Assembly: GCA_002690705.1 (NCBI GenBank)
Contig: NZFO01000001.1
Location: 1 to 55,610 of the forward strand
Length of the DNA stretch: 55,610 nucleotides
Direction of reading: 5' to 3'
DNA from: Magnetovibrio sp.
GTDB lineage: Bacteria > Pseudomonadota > Alphaproteobacteria > Rhodospirillales > Casp-alpha2
Shown here: positions 25,219 through 34,749 of the stretch, in pieces
Layout: each line of letters begins with the position of its first letter
How positions within the stretch are numbered: the stretch's first letter is position 1
Made by a program: the position numbers and the translations under genes
The notes under the pieces: generated by a model
Told to the model about the DNA's origin: nothing
Database searches by the model: none
Seen by the model: the letters and a program-made list of their open reading frames with translations, nothing else

Positions 25219-27552
25219 TTAGGATCCAGACTCATTTATAGCTCGCCATACTCGCTCCGGTGTTAAAGGCATCTCCAAATCAACGACCCCAAAATCTCTT
25301 AACGCATCGAGAACGGCATTGACGATGGCAGGGGGTGCTCCAACGCATCCGGCTTCACCAGCGCCCTTTACGCCAAGTGGGTTATTTTTTGTGGGGGCTC
25401 CCTCATAATAATGTACATCAATATTTGGTATGTCGCTTGCTCGCGGGATAGCATAATCGACTAATGATCCACTTAGCAATTGACCACTTGTTGGATCATA
25501 CACAATATTTTCCATTAACGCCTGTCCAATACCTTGCGCTACTCCACCCATAACTTGGCCGTCCGCTAGCATTGGGTTTATGACATGTCCGAAATCATCC
25601 ATGACCCAAAAATTCTCGACACTTACGGTGCCAGTCTCTGGGTCCACCTCTACCTCTGCAGCGTGACATCCGTTTGGTACGGAGATAAACTCGCGCGTAA
25701 AAACCGTGTCAGTATTTAATTCGTTTTTATTGCCCCCCCCCGAAAATTTAGGATCAAATCCTGCGGAGATAATCTCTTGGATGGTCATGATATGGTTAGA
25801 TTTATTTTGAAAAAACCGGCCGTCATTAAACTCTACTTCTCGGACATCGATGCCAAACGTTTCGGCTGCAATGACTTTGCCCTTGGCAATAATTTTGTCG
25901 GTTGCGAGAATAATAGAGCTGCCGCCAACTTCTAAGTTACGGGACCCACCGTGTCCTCCGCCCAAAGGCGTGGCTTTTGTATCAGCTTGCTTAAATTGTA
26001 TGTTGTTAAAATCGATTCCAAGCTGAGAGGAGAGTATTTGTGACATTGATGTTTCCAGTCCCATCCCCGTCGAGTGAGAGCCGGTCTTCAAATCAACACT
26101 TCCGTCACGATTAAAAACGACACTAGTGTGCTCCTTTGCCCCTCCGCCCGTGCATTCTAAATAAGGGGAAACAGCAAATCCACGTTTGAGACCTCTCTCC
26201 TCACTTTTTGCGACGCGTGAATTATATTCTTGCCTGTTACTCATCTCGAGTGTGCGTGCGAGCACATAGGGGAAATCTCCAGAATCAATATCTAACCCCA
26301 TTGTGTTTTTAAGGGGTAACTCCTCTGGCTTGATAAGATTTTTTTGACGTAATGCAACTGGGTCTATATCAAGTTTACGTGCGGCATATTCAATGATGCG
26401 CTCTATTTGATATGACGCTTCAGGTCTACCCGCACCCCTGTAAGGGTCCATCAGCATAGTATTGGTAAAGACTGCTTTTCCGGTGTAAAACATTGTAGGA
26501 AAACGATACGGTCCGCCCTGGGTACGGGCGGACCCACCGGTTGGGGTGAACGGCCCTACAGTGCCGCAGAAAGCACCGATCTCGCCTATAGTTTCAGTTT
26601 TCAGGGCACGGAAAGTCCCGTCATTATCAAGTGCTAGTGTAACCAAACTGCTTTGCCCGCGGCCGTGTGTGTCTGAAAGAAAGCTCTCCGAGCGGTCATT
26701 AATCCATTTAATTGGCCGTTTCAGCTCGCGTGCGGCGTGAAGAATCAGGGCGGCTTCGCCATACACGCCATTTTTTGCGCCGAAGCCACCACCTACATCA
26801 GGTGCAACATGGTGTAATTCTTCTACAGTAATGCCAAGCACCTGATTTGCGTATACATTCCGATTAGCGTGAATATTTTGGGAGGAGTTGATTAGTTTAA
26901 AGCTTTTGGTTTTAGAATCGAAGATTGCTATTGCGCCGCGCGGTTCCATCGGGACTGAAGTCACGCGATTATTAATAATTTTTAATGTGATAACGTGATC
27001 AGCTTCATTAAGAGCTTTTTCAACACCGTATTGGTCCCCCAGTTGAAAATCGACACACAAATTTTTTGGAATATTGTCCCAGATCTGAGGCACGTCATTT
27101 GTTTCTGCAACTTCTGGATCGATAACGGGGTCAATTGGGTCGTAGTCGACGTCGATCAACTCAATTGCATCACGTACAAGCGACGGAGTCTCTGCAATAA
27201 TCAGAGCGACTTCTTCGCCTACATATCGAACGCGGTCAATTGCTATACAATGACGAGGTGGTTCATGTAAAGCGGAGCCGTCGATTTTTGTTTTTACTGC
27301 CCCTCTTGTTGGAATGTGGCCATAACCAGCTTGTTTCCAGTCAGCGCCTGTCACCACCATGATAACGCCTTTCATTGCGAGCGCCTCATCGGCATTTATG
27401 CCTCGGATATGGGCGTGTGCGAAAGCTGAGCGTAAAACGCCAGCGTAAGCTTGGTTTTCTATATTGATATCATCAATATACTTACCCTTACCGGTCAAAA
27501 AACGCTCGTCCTCACGACGCCGCAGTATTTGGCCCAATTCAACTTTTTGCAT
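25219..27552 (-). CDS. Molybdenum hydroxylase large subunit (CoxL-like, form II type)
   Basis: The 777-residue subunit of the xanthine oxidase family binds molybdopterin cytosine dinucleotide and performs hydroxylation at carbon next to nitrogen or an aldehyde. Segments include an N-terminal RRREDERFLTGKGKYIDD, DVGGGFGAKNG near 250, the active loop DPYRGAGRPEASY near 367, and the catalytic Glu in GVKGAGEAG near 733. True CO dehydrogenases have the form I loop AYxCSFR with a Cu-bound Cys. This protein has YRGAGR, the form II type, so CO oxidation is unlikely and the substrate is unknown. It is the last gene of the S-M-L unit, 12 bases after the FAD subunit. Confidence 0.92.
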   Translation of the reverse strand: MQKVELGQILRRREDERFLTGKGKYIDDINIENQAYAGVLRSAFAHAHIRGINADEALAMKGVIMVVTGADWKQAGYGHIPTRGAVKTKIDGSALHEPPRHCIAIDRVRYVGEEVALIIAETPSLVRDAIELIDVDYDPIDPVIDPEVAETNDVPQIWDNIPKNLCVDFQLGDQYGVEKALNEADHVITLKIINNRVTSVPMEPRGAIAIFDSKTKSFKLINSSQNIHANRNVYANQVLGITVEELHHVAPDVGGGFGAKNGVYGEAALILHAARELKRPIKWINDRSESFLSDTHGRGQSSLVTLALDNDGTFRALKTETIGEIGAFCGTVGPFTPTGGSARTQGGPYRFPTMFYTGKAVFTNTMLMDPYRGAGRPEASYQIERIIEYAARKLDIDPVALRQKNLIKPEELPLKNTMGLDIDSGDFPYVLARTLEMSNRQEYNSRVAKSEERGLKRGFAVSPYLECTGGGAKEHTSVVFNRDGSVDLKTGSHSTGMGLETSMSQILSSQLGIDFNNIQFKQADTKATPLGGGHGGSRNLEVGGSSIILATDKIIAKGKVIAAETFGIDVREVEFNDGRFFQNKSNHIMTIQEIISAGFDPKFSGGGNKNELNTDTVFTREFISVPNGCHAAEVEVDPETGTVSVENFWVMDDFGHVINPMLADGQVMGGVAQGIGQALMENIVYDPTSGQLLSGSLVDYAIPRASDIPNIDVHYYEGAPTKNNPLGVKGAGEAGCVGAPPAIVNAVLDALRDFGVVDLEMPLTPERVWRAINESGS

Positions 27553-27564
27553 GGCTAAGGGCCC

Positions 27565-28359
27565 TCAAGCGATCGCAGTTACGGCGCGTCGAGTAAGGAC
27601 ATTTATTAAATGTGCCCTGTAATCAGCGGAGGCATGGAGATCTGTGTTTAAACTGTCATTGGCGATATTGAGACCTTCCAGTGCCTGAGGGGCAAACGAT
27701 TGGTTTAATGCAGCTTCCATCTTTAAAGCGCGAAAGACGGATGGGCCGGCACCCGTGACAGCGACGCGCACCCCGTCGATACCGCGGCTGACCATAACGC
27801 CCACTAATGCATACCTGGATGCTGGGTTGGGAAATTTTTTGTAATTTGCAGCAACAGGTACCGGGAAATTTACTTCTATTACCAATTCATTGTCCTCTAA
27901 GGCCGTTTCGAAAATATCTAAAAAGAAATCATCCGCTTTAATTTCTCTTTTGTTTGTTTTAATTGTTGCGTTAAGACCGACAACGGCGGCGGGATAGTCC
28001 GCGGCCGGGTCGTTATTTGAGATTGCGCCCCCAATGGTCCCACGATTACGTACATGCGGATCTCCGATCATCCCAGCAAGATCAGCCAGAGCGGGAATTG
28101 CAGATTGAATCTCATGTGAGCGTGCGACAACGGCATGAGATACCATAGCGCCAATCGAGATGATGCCTGATGAGATTGAAATTAGTTGCAGTTCTTTTAT
28201 TCCCGCAAGGTCGATCACATCGGATGGCATAGTAAGACGTTGTTTCATTACTGGAATAAGGGTTTGTCCTCCAGCCATGGCCTGACCGTCATCGGCATCC
28301 TTCAAAAGAGCAATCGCTTCGTCCAATTTAGTTGGTTTATGAAAAGTAAAATCATACAT
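27565..28359 (-). CDS. Molybdenum hydroxylase FAD-binding subunit (CoxM-like)
   Basis: A 264-residue medium subunit that passes electrons from the 2Fe-2S clusters to FAD. The FAD site is shown by AGGQTLIPVMKQR (near 31) and RNRGTIGGAISNNDPAADYPA (near 105-125), the two family signatures. The C-terminal CO_deh_flav_C-type domain runs from about 160 (NPASRYALVGVMV). Its start codon shares one base with the stop of the small subunit (TAATG), indicating coupled translation. Confidence 0.93.
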   Translation of the reverse strand: MYDFTFHKPTKLDEAIALLKDADDGQAMAGGQTLIPVMKQRLTMPSDVIDLAGIKELQLISISSGIISIGAMVSHAVVARSHEIQSAIPALADLAGMIGDPHVRNRGTIGGAISNNDPAADYPAAVVGLNATIKTNKREIKADDFFLDIFETALEDNELVIEVNFPVPVAANYKKFPNPASRYALVGVMVSRGIDGVRVAVTGAGPSVFRALKMEAALNQSFAPQALEGLNIANDSLNTDLHASADYRAHLINVLTRRAVTAIA

Positions 28360-28832
28360 TAAGTCTGGCTCCGTAGGGCTTTAGCTCCATCCAGTATAGA
28401 TTTGACGATGTTTTGATATCCGGTACATCGACACAGATTTCCTTCTAAACCAATACGAACGTCGGTTTCAGTCAGTTCAGGATTTTCGTTTACAAGGGCC
28501 AACGCGGTCATGACCATTCCCGGTGTACAGAAACCACATTGTAAGCCATGATTTGTTCGGAAGGCTTCCTGCATTGGGTGAAGTTTATCTCCGTCCGCGA
28601 CGCCTTCGATGGTAGTTACTTCCGTGCCCTCGGCCTGAAACGCAAACATAGCGCAAGATTTTACTGATAAACCATTAACATGCACAGTGCATGCGCCGCA
28701 TTGACTAGTATCGCAGCCTACGTGGGTTCCTGTGAGGCGTAAAGTCTCGCGCAAAAACTCAACCAGTAAAGTGCGACCTTCAATGTCGCCGCTCACAACC
28801 ATGTTGTTAACGGTCATGGATACACTGTGCAT
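28359..28832 (-). CDS. Molybdenum hydroxylase 2Fe-2S subunit (CoxS-like)
   Basis: A 157-residue small subunit with two 2Fe-2S clusters. The plant-type cluster uses [16 protein letters not shown] plus a later CAMF Cys (about residues 40-65). The second uses [13 protein letters not shown] and [14 protein letters not shown] (about 97-140). All eight cysteines are present. I start it at 28832, where GGGAGGAAA lies about 8 bases ahead. A longer frame to 28901 would add a non-conserved leader. It is the first gene of the small-medium-large unit and is transcribed away from the coxG-like gene. Confidence 0.93.
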   Translation of the reverse strand: MHSVSMTVNNMVVSGDIEGRTLLVEFLRETLRLTGTHVGCDTSQCGACTVHVNGLSVKSCAMFAFQAEGTEVTTIEGVADGDKLHPMQEAFRTNHGLQCGFCTPGMVMTALALVNENPELTETDVRIGLEGNLCRCTGYQNIVKSILDGAKALRSQT

Positions 28833-28910
28833 TAGCGGTTTCCTCCCTCGTAAAAAACCCGGATATCCGGTAATGAATGTGCTGAAATTTTGGTTTAGCA
28901 AACATGCTTT

Positions 28911-28939
28911 CTCACCTCACTAAGTAGAGGTTAGGTGAG
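28911..28939. promoter_or_regulatory. Inverted repeat between divergent coxS- and coxG-like genes
   Basis: CTCACCT (28911-28917) and AGGTGAG (28933-28939) are perfect 7-base inverted arms 15 bases apart. ACATGCT also occurs twice in the same orientation, at 28902-28908 and 28945-28951. The site sits in the 217-base divergent promoter region, so it is a candidate operator for a regulator of both units. No regulator gene is adjacent. Confidence 0.4.
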
Positions 28940-29049
28940 TATGTACATGCTGCCAAGCCCTCTAGAGGTATTTCAATCATGATGTTAATAGATATTGATC
29001 CGACTTGTCGCGGGGACTATGTCTTCGTGCAATCAAGGAGTTTATGTTA

Positions 29050-29673
29050 ATGCATATGCAGGATGAGAAAAGAATCAATGCCCCGCGAGAACGGGTCTTT
29101 GCCGCCCTAAATAACCCAGAGATTTTGAAGCAAGCTATTCCAGGTTGCCAAGAGCTTAAAAAAATTTCGGATACGCACCTGAGCGCTAGGGTTTTCGTAA
29201 AGGTTGGACCGGTGAAAGCTAAGTTTAATGGCGCAGTAACCCTCTCCGATATCAAGCCTCCTGAGAGCTATAGAATCAGTGGCGAGGGAAAGGGTGGTGC
29301 AGCTGGGTTCGCGAAAGGGGGTGCTAAAGTTGAGTTGATTGCTGAGGGGGACTCTACTTTGTTGCGGTTTAATGTCGACGCTGAAGTTGGAGGTAAGTTA
29401 GCCCAAATTGGTAACCGACTTATTGATAGCACGTCTAAGAAACTCGCCAACGAATTTTTTGAAACATTCTCTGATTTGCTATCCAAGTCCTATGATGTTG
29501 TGGCCGACCCTACAAAACCTTTAGGTGAGCTAGATACGAAGAACGAAAGTACTCAAGATCAAAAATCATTAAACGTTGAAAATGCCCCGGAAAACTTCCC
29601 TCGGTGGATCTTGATATTGGGGGCCATCTTAACCATTTCCATGGCCCTTCTATGGTGGACAGGACAAACTTAA
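29050..29673 (+). CDS. CoxG-like SRPBCC protein with C-terminal membrane anchor
   Basis: CoxG-type proteins belong to the START/SRPBCC fold and are needed to anchor or recruit the cognate molybdenum hydroxylase to the membrane. Residues about 1-150 form the domain (RINAPRERVFAALNNPEILKQAIPGC, then VGPVKAKFNGAVTL). A polar linker of about 30 residues follows, then one membrane helix near the end (WILILGAILTISMALLWW). Of three close ATGs (29044, 29050, 29056) the one at 29050 is best spaced from AAGGAG. It is divergent from the small-subunit gene. Its end overlaps the end of the XdhC-like gene on the opposite strand by 4 bases. Confidence 0.88.
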   Translation: MHMQDEKRINAPRERVFAALNNPEILKQAIPGCQELKKISDTHLSARVFVKVGPVKAKFNGAVTLSDIKPPESYRISGEGKGGAAGFAKGGAKVELIAEGDSTLLRFNVDAEVGGKLAQIGNRLIDSTSKKLANEFFETFSDLLSKSYDVVADPTKPLGELDTKNESTQDQKSLNVENAPENFPRWILILGAILTISMALLWWTGQT

Positions 29674-30719
29674 TTTAAGGCGGGCTTGCGCAATTTTGCA
29701 GTAATTTGTGCCAATGCAGAAACAGCAATTTCAGCGGGGCTCTCGGCGCCAATATCGAGCCCTATAGGAGCGTGAATCCTTTTTAGCTGAATATCAGTTG
29801 CGCCGTTTCCCTTTAGCCTAGACAAGCGAGCTGCATGTGTGCGCTGACTTCCGAGTGACCCAATATAAAAAGCATCACTTTCAATTGCAGCAATCAAGGT
29901 TGGATCATCAAGTTTTGAGTCATGGCTAAGGGTCACTATGGCGGTCCGCGCATCCGGATTTAAATCATCTATTGCGGCAGAGGGCCAACGTCTGTCCAAC
30001 TTAATTCCAGGAAAGCGAGCCTCCGTGCTCCACGTGTCGCGAGGATCGATAACTGTTACATCATAACCACCGCGCATAGCCATATTTGCAAGATGTTGGG
30101 CAATGTGGACGGCCCCGCAGATAAGCAAGCGTAAATTAGGGTTATAAATGCGTGCGAACAGATCTGGCTCGTCGTCGCGTGTAATAAACCCGCTGCGGTC
30201 AGATTCAAAGCATGAGGTAAGCCTAGAAATCTTGGCACACGAGAGCTTCGTATCTTTCTCCTCTAGATCACCCGCCCAAACAAAAGTACGCGCTCGGGTC
30301 ATATCCATGAGAAGAGCTGTTGGAATTTTACGATTTTTGGCGGCCAATATTCTTTTTAAATTAATGGTCAACTTATTAACTAAAGCGATGATGTAGATTT
30401 CAATTTTACCACCACAAGAGAGTCCGACGCGCCAAGCATCCTCATTGGCAATGCCAAAGGTTATCCGCTTATCAATTTGTGTTCTCATAACGGCTAGGGA
30501 CTCGGTTACAACTTCACCCTCAATGCAACCACCTGAGACAGAGCCCTCAAATGCGCCGTCATCTCGAACAACAAGGTGGCTGCCAACAGGACAAGGGGAG
30601 GACCCCCATGTGCGCGTAACTGTTGCGAGTGCCACCCCGTGCCCGGCCTTGACCCATTGGAGCGAGCAAGTCAATAAAGTGTCTAAGTCTAGTGTTTGGG
30701 TATTCGGTGTTAAATTCAT
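29670..30719 (-). CDS. XdhC/CoxF-family molybdenum cofactor maturation factor
   Basis: XdhC-type proteins bind the molybdenum cofactor, help its sulfuration and insert it into the apo-hydroxylase. This 349-residue protein has the N-terminal XdhC_CoxI domain (TWGSSPCPVGSHLVV near 38, SVSGGCIEGEVV near 60). The conserved cysteine of CPVG and that of GGC are both present. A C-terminal Rossmann domain follows (LRLLICGAVHIAQHLANMA near 196, VTVIDPRD near 221, SLGSQRTHAARLSRL near 292). It stands between the coxG-like gene and the divergent mocA-like gene, completing the maturation set. Confidence 0.9.
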   Translation of the reverse strand: MNLTPNTQTLDLDTLLTCSLQWVKAGHGVALATVTRTWGSSPCPVGSHLVVRDDGAFEGSVSGGCIEGEVVTESLAVMRTQIDKRITFGIANEDAWRVGLSCGGKIEIYIIALVNKLTINLKRILAAKNRKIPTALLMDMTRARTFVWAGDLEEKDTKLSCAKISRLTSCFESDRSGFITRDDEPDLFARIYNPNLRLLICGAVHIAQHLANMAMRGGYDVTVIDPRDTWSTEARFPGIKLDRRWPSAAIDDLNPDARTAIVTLSHDSKLDDPTLIAAIESDAFYIGSLGSQRTHAARLSRLKGNGATDIQLKRIHAPIGLDIGAESPAEIAVSALAQITAKLRKPALN

Positions 30720-30778
30720 AATCCTTAAAAGAGCAAATCTTTGTTATCTTACCAAGCCCTTTTCTCTCAGAGGGGCGC

Positions 30779-31393
30779 ATGATTAGGTTGCGAATGATGA
30801 AAATAGATTCAGGCCAAGGCTCTAAAAAAATTGCCGGCGTACTGCTTGCCGCAGGTCTTTCTACACGGGCTGGTTCAAAAAATAAACTTCTCTCTCTCGT
30901 TGGAGACCGCCCCATGGTCACTCGCGTTGCCGAAATCGCGCTTGCAGGCAAATTGGACCCTATAATTGTTGTAACGGGTCACGACGCGAAAGCAGTAAGT
31001 GCTATCTTAACAGGGTTAGATATCAGAATATGTTTTAACCCTGATTACAGAGATGGAATGGCTGCATCCATCCGCATAGGTATTGCTTCACTGAGTAATA
31101 ATATTGATGGAGCATTAATAATGCTCGGTGACATGCCGTGGTTGAGAGACTCTACAATAATGTCATTGAAAAATGCCTTCATGCCGTTAACTGGAGCAAA
31201 GATTTTGTGTCCAGTTTGCCATGGGAGATTGGGGAACCCCGCTCTTTTTTCAAAACATTTTTTTGGTGCATTGATGAATTTATCTGGTGATCGGGGAGCC
31301 AAACAATTGATTCTGCGAGAGCATGCATCGCGGATCGAAGTCTCGGTGGATGACGTTGGGATATTCAGAGATATAGATACTTTGTCTAAGTAG
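30779..31393 (+). CDS. Molybdenum cofactor cytidylyltransferase-like (MocA/MobA) protein
   Basis: A 204-residue nucleotidyltransferase of the GT-A fold. MocA adds CMP to molybdopterin to give the cytosine dinucleotide form used by xanthine oxidase family enzymes. Visible are GVLLAAGLSTRAGSKNKLL near 20 (nucleotide loop with Lys), FNPDYRDGMAASIRIG near 86 and MLGDMPWL near 116, the metal-binding Asp. It shares a 59-base divergent region with the XdhC-like gene. Starts at 30779, 30794 and 30797 are all possible; AGGGG lies close upstream of the first. Confidence 0.85.
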   Translation: MIRLRMMKIDSGQGSKKIAGVLLAAGLSTRAGSKNKLLSLVGDRPMVTRVAEIALAGKLDPIIVVTGHDAKAVSAILTGLDIRICFNPDYRDGMAASIRIGIASLSNNIDGALIMLGDMPWLRDSTIMSLKNAFMPLTGAKILCPVCHGRLGNPALFSKHFFGALMNLSGDRGAKQLILREHASRIEVSVDDVGIFRDIDTLSK

Positions 31394-31643
31394 ACCAGCT
31401 GTTTAAATTTTATCCGGATCCTCGATATCAAATTAGTTAGATTTGCTCTCATGCAACTTTAAACTGTATATTATTAAATCTGCCATTTGTGATACGGCAG
31501 TTAATTCATTCAGGGTAGTTACATAAACCCTGTGATTAAAGAACGCTATAAGGCGACATTAAGTACCTCTTTAATGCACTGAGTCCTTTTGGTCACAGTG
31601 GGTCAATGTTTAAAGGGAAAGATAAAACTCTTGGGTTGGATTA

Positions 31644-32246
31644 CTAAGAGGCATCTTTTTCTGCTTCAAAAATATCTTTGACGAAATCCATGGCCTTCCA
31701 AGCAGGGGCAGGCGGAATTTTCCCATCGCGCGGGATGTAAACGGATTCTGTTCCTTCCGGCATAGTTGGAATATAGCGCGGACAATTGGTAAAGATGTGT
31801 TCCGCAGTTACTTTGATAAGAAGTTTAGCGCCATCTATACCTGCAATGGCTGCGGGTGACTCGTCGATTTTGGCTATGCCATTAATTCTTAGGCGACTGG
31901 CATTGTTGAATAATTTGCCGTCAAAACGGATGAATAGAAGCCCAATACGAGGGTTTTTTATGATATTACCCAAGCTTCTGTACATTCGGTTGCCATCATA
32001 GTCTGGCCAAGTCAGCGTGTTTTCGCCTGTTACGTGGACGAACCCCTCAGCACCACCTTTATATGAACAATCAACATTATTATTTGTTGCCGTTGAGAGA
32101 AAAAAGAAGTTAGAAGTGTTAATGCATGCGCGATCGTCATCGTTGAATTTAGCTCGCATGCGATGCTCAGCTAAGCGATCCGGGACTTCTCGACCCTCAA
32201 GACGATCTTGTAGATCGCGCATACCGTCGTGATAAAAATCAGTCAC
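31644..32246 (-). CDS. PPOX-type FMN-dependent flavoprotein
   Basis: A 200-residue split-barrel flavin protein of the pyridoxamine 5'-phosphate oxidase superfamily. Typical blocks are INTSNFFFLSTATNNNVDCSYKGG (about 42-65), FPDYDGN-like WPDYDGNRMYRSLGNI near 83, and PRIGLLFIRFDG near 102. It resembles the MSMEG_1061-type subfamily, not the pyridoxal phosphate synthase PdxH. Although an ATG at 32261 is in frame, the GGGAGGG inside its second and third codons is well placed as ribosome binding site for the GTG at 32246. That GTG gives the family N-terminus (TDFYHDGMR). The substrate is unknown; it may be an F420- or FMN-dependent reductase or oxidase. Confidence 0.85.
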   Translation of the reverse strand: MTDFYHDGMRDLQDRLEGREVPDRLAEHRMRAKFNDDDRACINTSNFFFLSTATNNNVDCSYKGGAEGFVHVTGENTLTWPDYDGNRMYRSLGNIIKNPRIGLLFIRFDGKLFNNASRLRINGIAKIDESPAAIAGIDGAKLLIKVTAEHIFTNCPRYIPTMPEGTESVYIPRDGKIPPAPAWKAMDFVKDIFEAEKDAS

Positions 32247-32261
32247 GATTTTCCCTCCCAT

Positions 32262-32702
32262 TTTTTAACTTCGCGTTCAAAAAATACCCATTAGGTACTT
32301 AACTAGTTTATATGTCTGGCGAGGCTTAACCATGTTCAGCCGCCGTTCAAGTGAAAACTCAAAAACTTAGCTTATTATCCCAACATGGTCATTCGCATAA
32401 AATTTAATGCTTTTAGTAATATGGGTTTCCCTATCATTATGAGGACGCACCCTCTCCCCCTTTAATCTGAATGTGTGTTACTCGCCTACTTGATTATTTG
32501 GTTTTGTGCGTAATTTAAAGAGCTTGAGACGATTTTGGAGTTTATCTCAAAAGTAATCTCGCGAACGCGCGCGGATTAGGGCAATGAATAGTGAGGGAAG
32601 ACACAGACACAACACACTTGTGGAAGCGCCGCTGACAAATTGCAGTCGATTCAACTAAGCCTTCAAGATTGTTGTGACTCTTGCTTCTTGAATGAATTTT
32701 GG
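32262..32702. other. Intergenic region between PPOX and aldehyde dehydrogenase genes
   Basis: About 440 bases without a credible frame. A G+C-rich patch, CGCGAACGCGCGCG near 32560-32575, stands out against AT-rich surroundings. I see no clear promoter or terminator. Confidence 0.45.
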
Positions 32703-34133
32703 TTAATTGGCATTAAAACCCATTACAGCCTTGATTTCAGTAAACTCATAGAGTCCTGCCTTGCCCCATTCACGACCATTTCCTGATTGGCGATATCCGC
32801 CAAATGGCGCGCTTGGGTCCGCTACCGCGCCATTAAGATGTATCATGCCAGCGCGAATACGGCGGGCAATTGCCTGAGCGCGGCCTAAATCGGCGGACTC
32901 CACATAGGCAGCGAGGCCGAATGAAGTGTCGTTTGCTATTTCTACTGCTTGATCCTCGCTTTCAAAAGCCATAACTGATAAAACCGGTCCAAAGATTTCT
33001 TCGCGCGCGATCCTCATCTGGGGTGTGACGTGCCCAAAGACAGTTGGGCGCACGTAGAAACCTTTTTCTAGGCCAGCTGGACGGCCAAGGCCACCGGTAA
33101 CAAGGGTTGCACCTTCGTCAAGACCACTTTTGATATAAGCTTGAATTGAGTTCCATTGCGCAGCGGAGACAACGGGGCCAAGAATAGTGGCGTCGTCGCG
33201 TGGATCCCCAGTTAAAGTTTGATCTGCCGCAAGTTTGGCGATGTTGAGTGCTTCTTCCATGCGCTCGATAGGGACTAGCATGCGGCTGGGGGAGTTACAT
33301 GACTGTCCAGAATTTCGAAAACACAGTGCTACGCCGCGCATAATACTATCCTCGAGATCAACATCATCGAGTAAAATATTGGGTGATTTACCTCCGAGTT
33401 CTTGCCCCACCCGTTTAATTGATGGAGCTGCTGCTTGAGCTACAGCGATCCCTCCTCTGGTGGAACCAGTGAAGGAAATCATATCGATATTGGGATGTGC
33501 GGCCATGGCGGCTCCGACATTGGGACCAGTACCTTGAATCATGTTGAAAACCCCTTTTGGCACACCAGCTTCTTCCAAGATTTCGGCTAATATAATAGCT
33601 GGACCGGGAGCATATTCCGATGGTTTCAATATCATTGTGCAGCCGGTCGCCAGTGCTGGTGCAACTTTGCATGTGATCTGATTCATGGGCCAATTCCATG
33701 GTACAATCATGCCGATGACCCCTATTGGTTCGCGGATGATACGAGTGCTGCCGAGATTATCTTCCAGCGAGAGCGAAACAAGAAGCCGAAGCACCTCTTT
33801 AAAGTGACTTAAACCAGCACCGGCCTGGAAACGTTTTGCAAATGTCAAGGGAGCACCCATTTGTTCACAAATTGAGGCGCCGATATCATCGAATCGAAGT
33901 TTATAAAGCTCTATAACCCGTTCTAATAGGCATTTGCGTTCAAAAAGTGGCATTTCAGCAAAAGATGGAAATGCTTCTCGCGCTGCAATGACAGCTTGGT
34001 CCACAGTAGTCGCCGTGCCAAGCATCACATTCTGAATTGGCCTCTCTGTGGCGGGATTGATCAGCATCATTGGGGTTGTATTGGCAGGGGTAACCCATGC
34101 GCCATCAATATAGAATTGTCGATTAAGATCCAT
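32703..34133 (-). CDS. NAD(P)-dependent aldehyde dehydrogenase
   Basis: An ALDH superfamily enzyme of 476 residues that oxidises an aldehyde to the acid. Motifs: PWNWPMNQITCKVAPALATG near 145, FTGSTRGGIAVAQ near 220, the general base Glu in GQELGGKSPNI near 243, and the nucleophilic Cys in NSGQSCNSPSRML near 276. The C-terminal SAPFGGYRQSGNGREWG is intact. The start at 34133 has GAGGGGAG directly ahead. The overall pattern resembles semialdehyde or aromatic aldehyde dehydrogenases, but the substrate is not fixed by sequence. It may act with the hydroxylase and hydratase nearby. Confidence 0.92.
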   Translation of the reverse strand: MDLNRQFYIDGAWVTPANTTPMMLINPATERPIQNVMLGTATTVDQAVIAAREAFPSFAEMPLFERKCLLERVIELYKLRFDDIGASICEQMGAPLTFAKRFQAGAGLSHFKEVLRLLVSLSLEDNLGSTRIIREPIGVIGMIVPWNWPMNQITCKVAPALATGCTMILKPSEYAPGPAIILAEILEEAGVPKGVFNMIQGTGPNVGAAMAAHPNIDMISFTGSTRGGIAVAQAAAPSIKRVGQELGGKSPNILLDDVDLEDSIMRGVALCFRNSGQSCNSPSRMLVPIERMEEALNIAKLAADQTLTGDPRDDATILGPVVSAAQWNSIQAYIKSGLDEGATLVTGGLGRPAGLEKGFYVRPTVFGHVTPQMRIAREEIFGPVLSVMAFESEDQAVEIANDTSFGLAAYVESADLGRAQAIARRIRAGMIHLNGAVADPSAPFGGYRQSGNGREWGKAGLYEFTEIKAVMGFNAN

Positions 34134-34749
34134 TTCGCTCCCCTCACGTCCATATTTATGACTGCATGCGGAGGCATCTTGCGACCGCTTTCAGACTGCA
34201 TGTTTATATCGGTTGAAATCGACCTTCAACGCAATTTAGCAACTGAAAAAATGACAGTAAAGATAATGGATATTGACACACTCATCATTCGCATGCGGAA
34301 GCAAGGGGTAATGCTAGCCAGACTGAAATGCGATTATATTTGACTGCTTCATGCTCTCTGTCACTTTTTTCTGAAATGAGCTAAGTTTCGTGGCTTTGAG
34401 ACGAGACGCATTTGGTCAAACGCATAAATGTCATTGCACTACTCAAACATATACGCGGGGACATAATTTTCTTTTAGGGGTGAGCGAGAGCCTCGAAGTT
34501 ATGAATTGCTTCCGCAAAAACTGTGTGTGGGCAACCTAGTGAATAGTGTGGCCCTCAAAAATTCCAATGAGTTATATAAGATCATTGATTTTGTTATTTA
34601 AGAGAGGCGGGCTCATAGCCTTTCATGCAGCTTTAATGACCGTCATTACGACAACCAAACAGAATAGTGAGTTTCCCCAACGCTATGCCAATACATGAGT
34701 GGGCAAACTTCAAGGTAGGGAACAAGCTCGCAAAAAATCTAAAAATCAG
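34134..34749. other. Intergenic region upstream of aldehyde dehydrogenase
   Basis: This 616-base region between two minus-strand genes is AT-rich. Open frames found here are shadows or lack start signals. It should hold the aldehyde dehydrogenase promoter, but I cannot place one. Confidence 0.45.

Noticed and set aside
25219-27552. Aerobic CO dehydrogenase
   Set aside because: The active loop is YRGAGR, not the AYxCSFR loop whose Cys binds Cu in true form I enzymes, so CO oxidation is not supported.
11093-34419. Identical 13-base string CGCATTTGGTCAA at 11093 and 34407
   Set aside because: Repeated 13-mers are expected by chance many times in 55 kb, and only the first copy is a clean palindrome.
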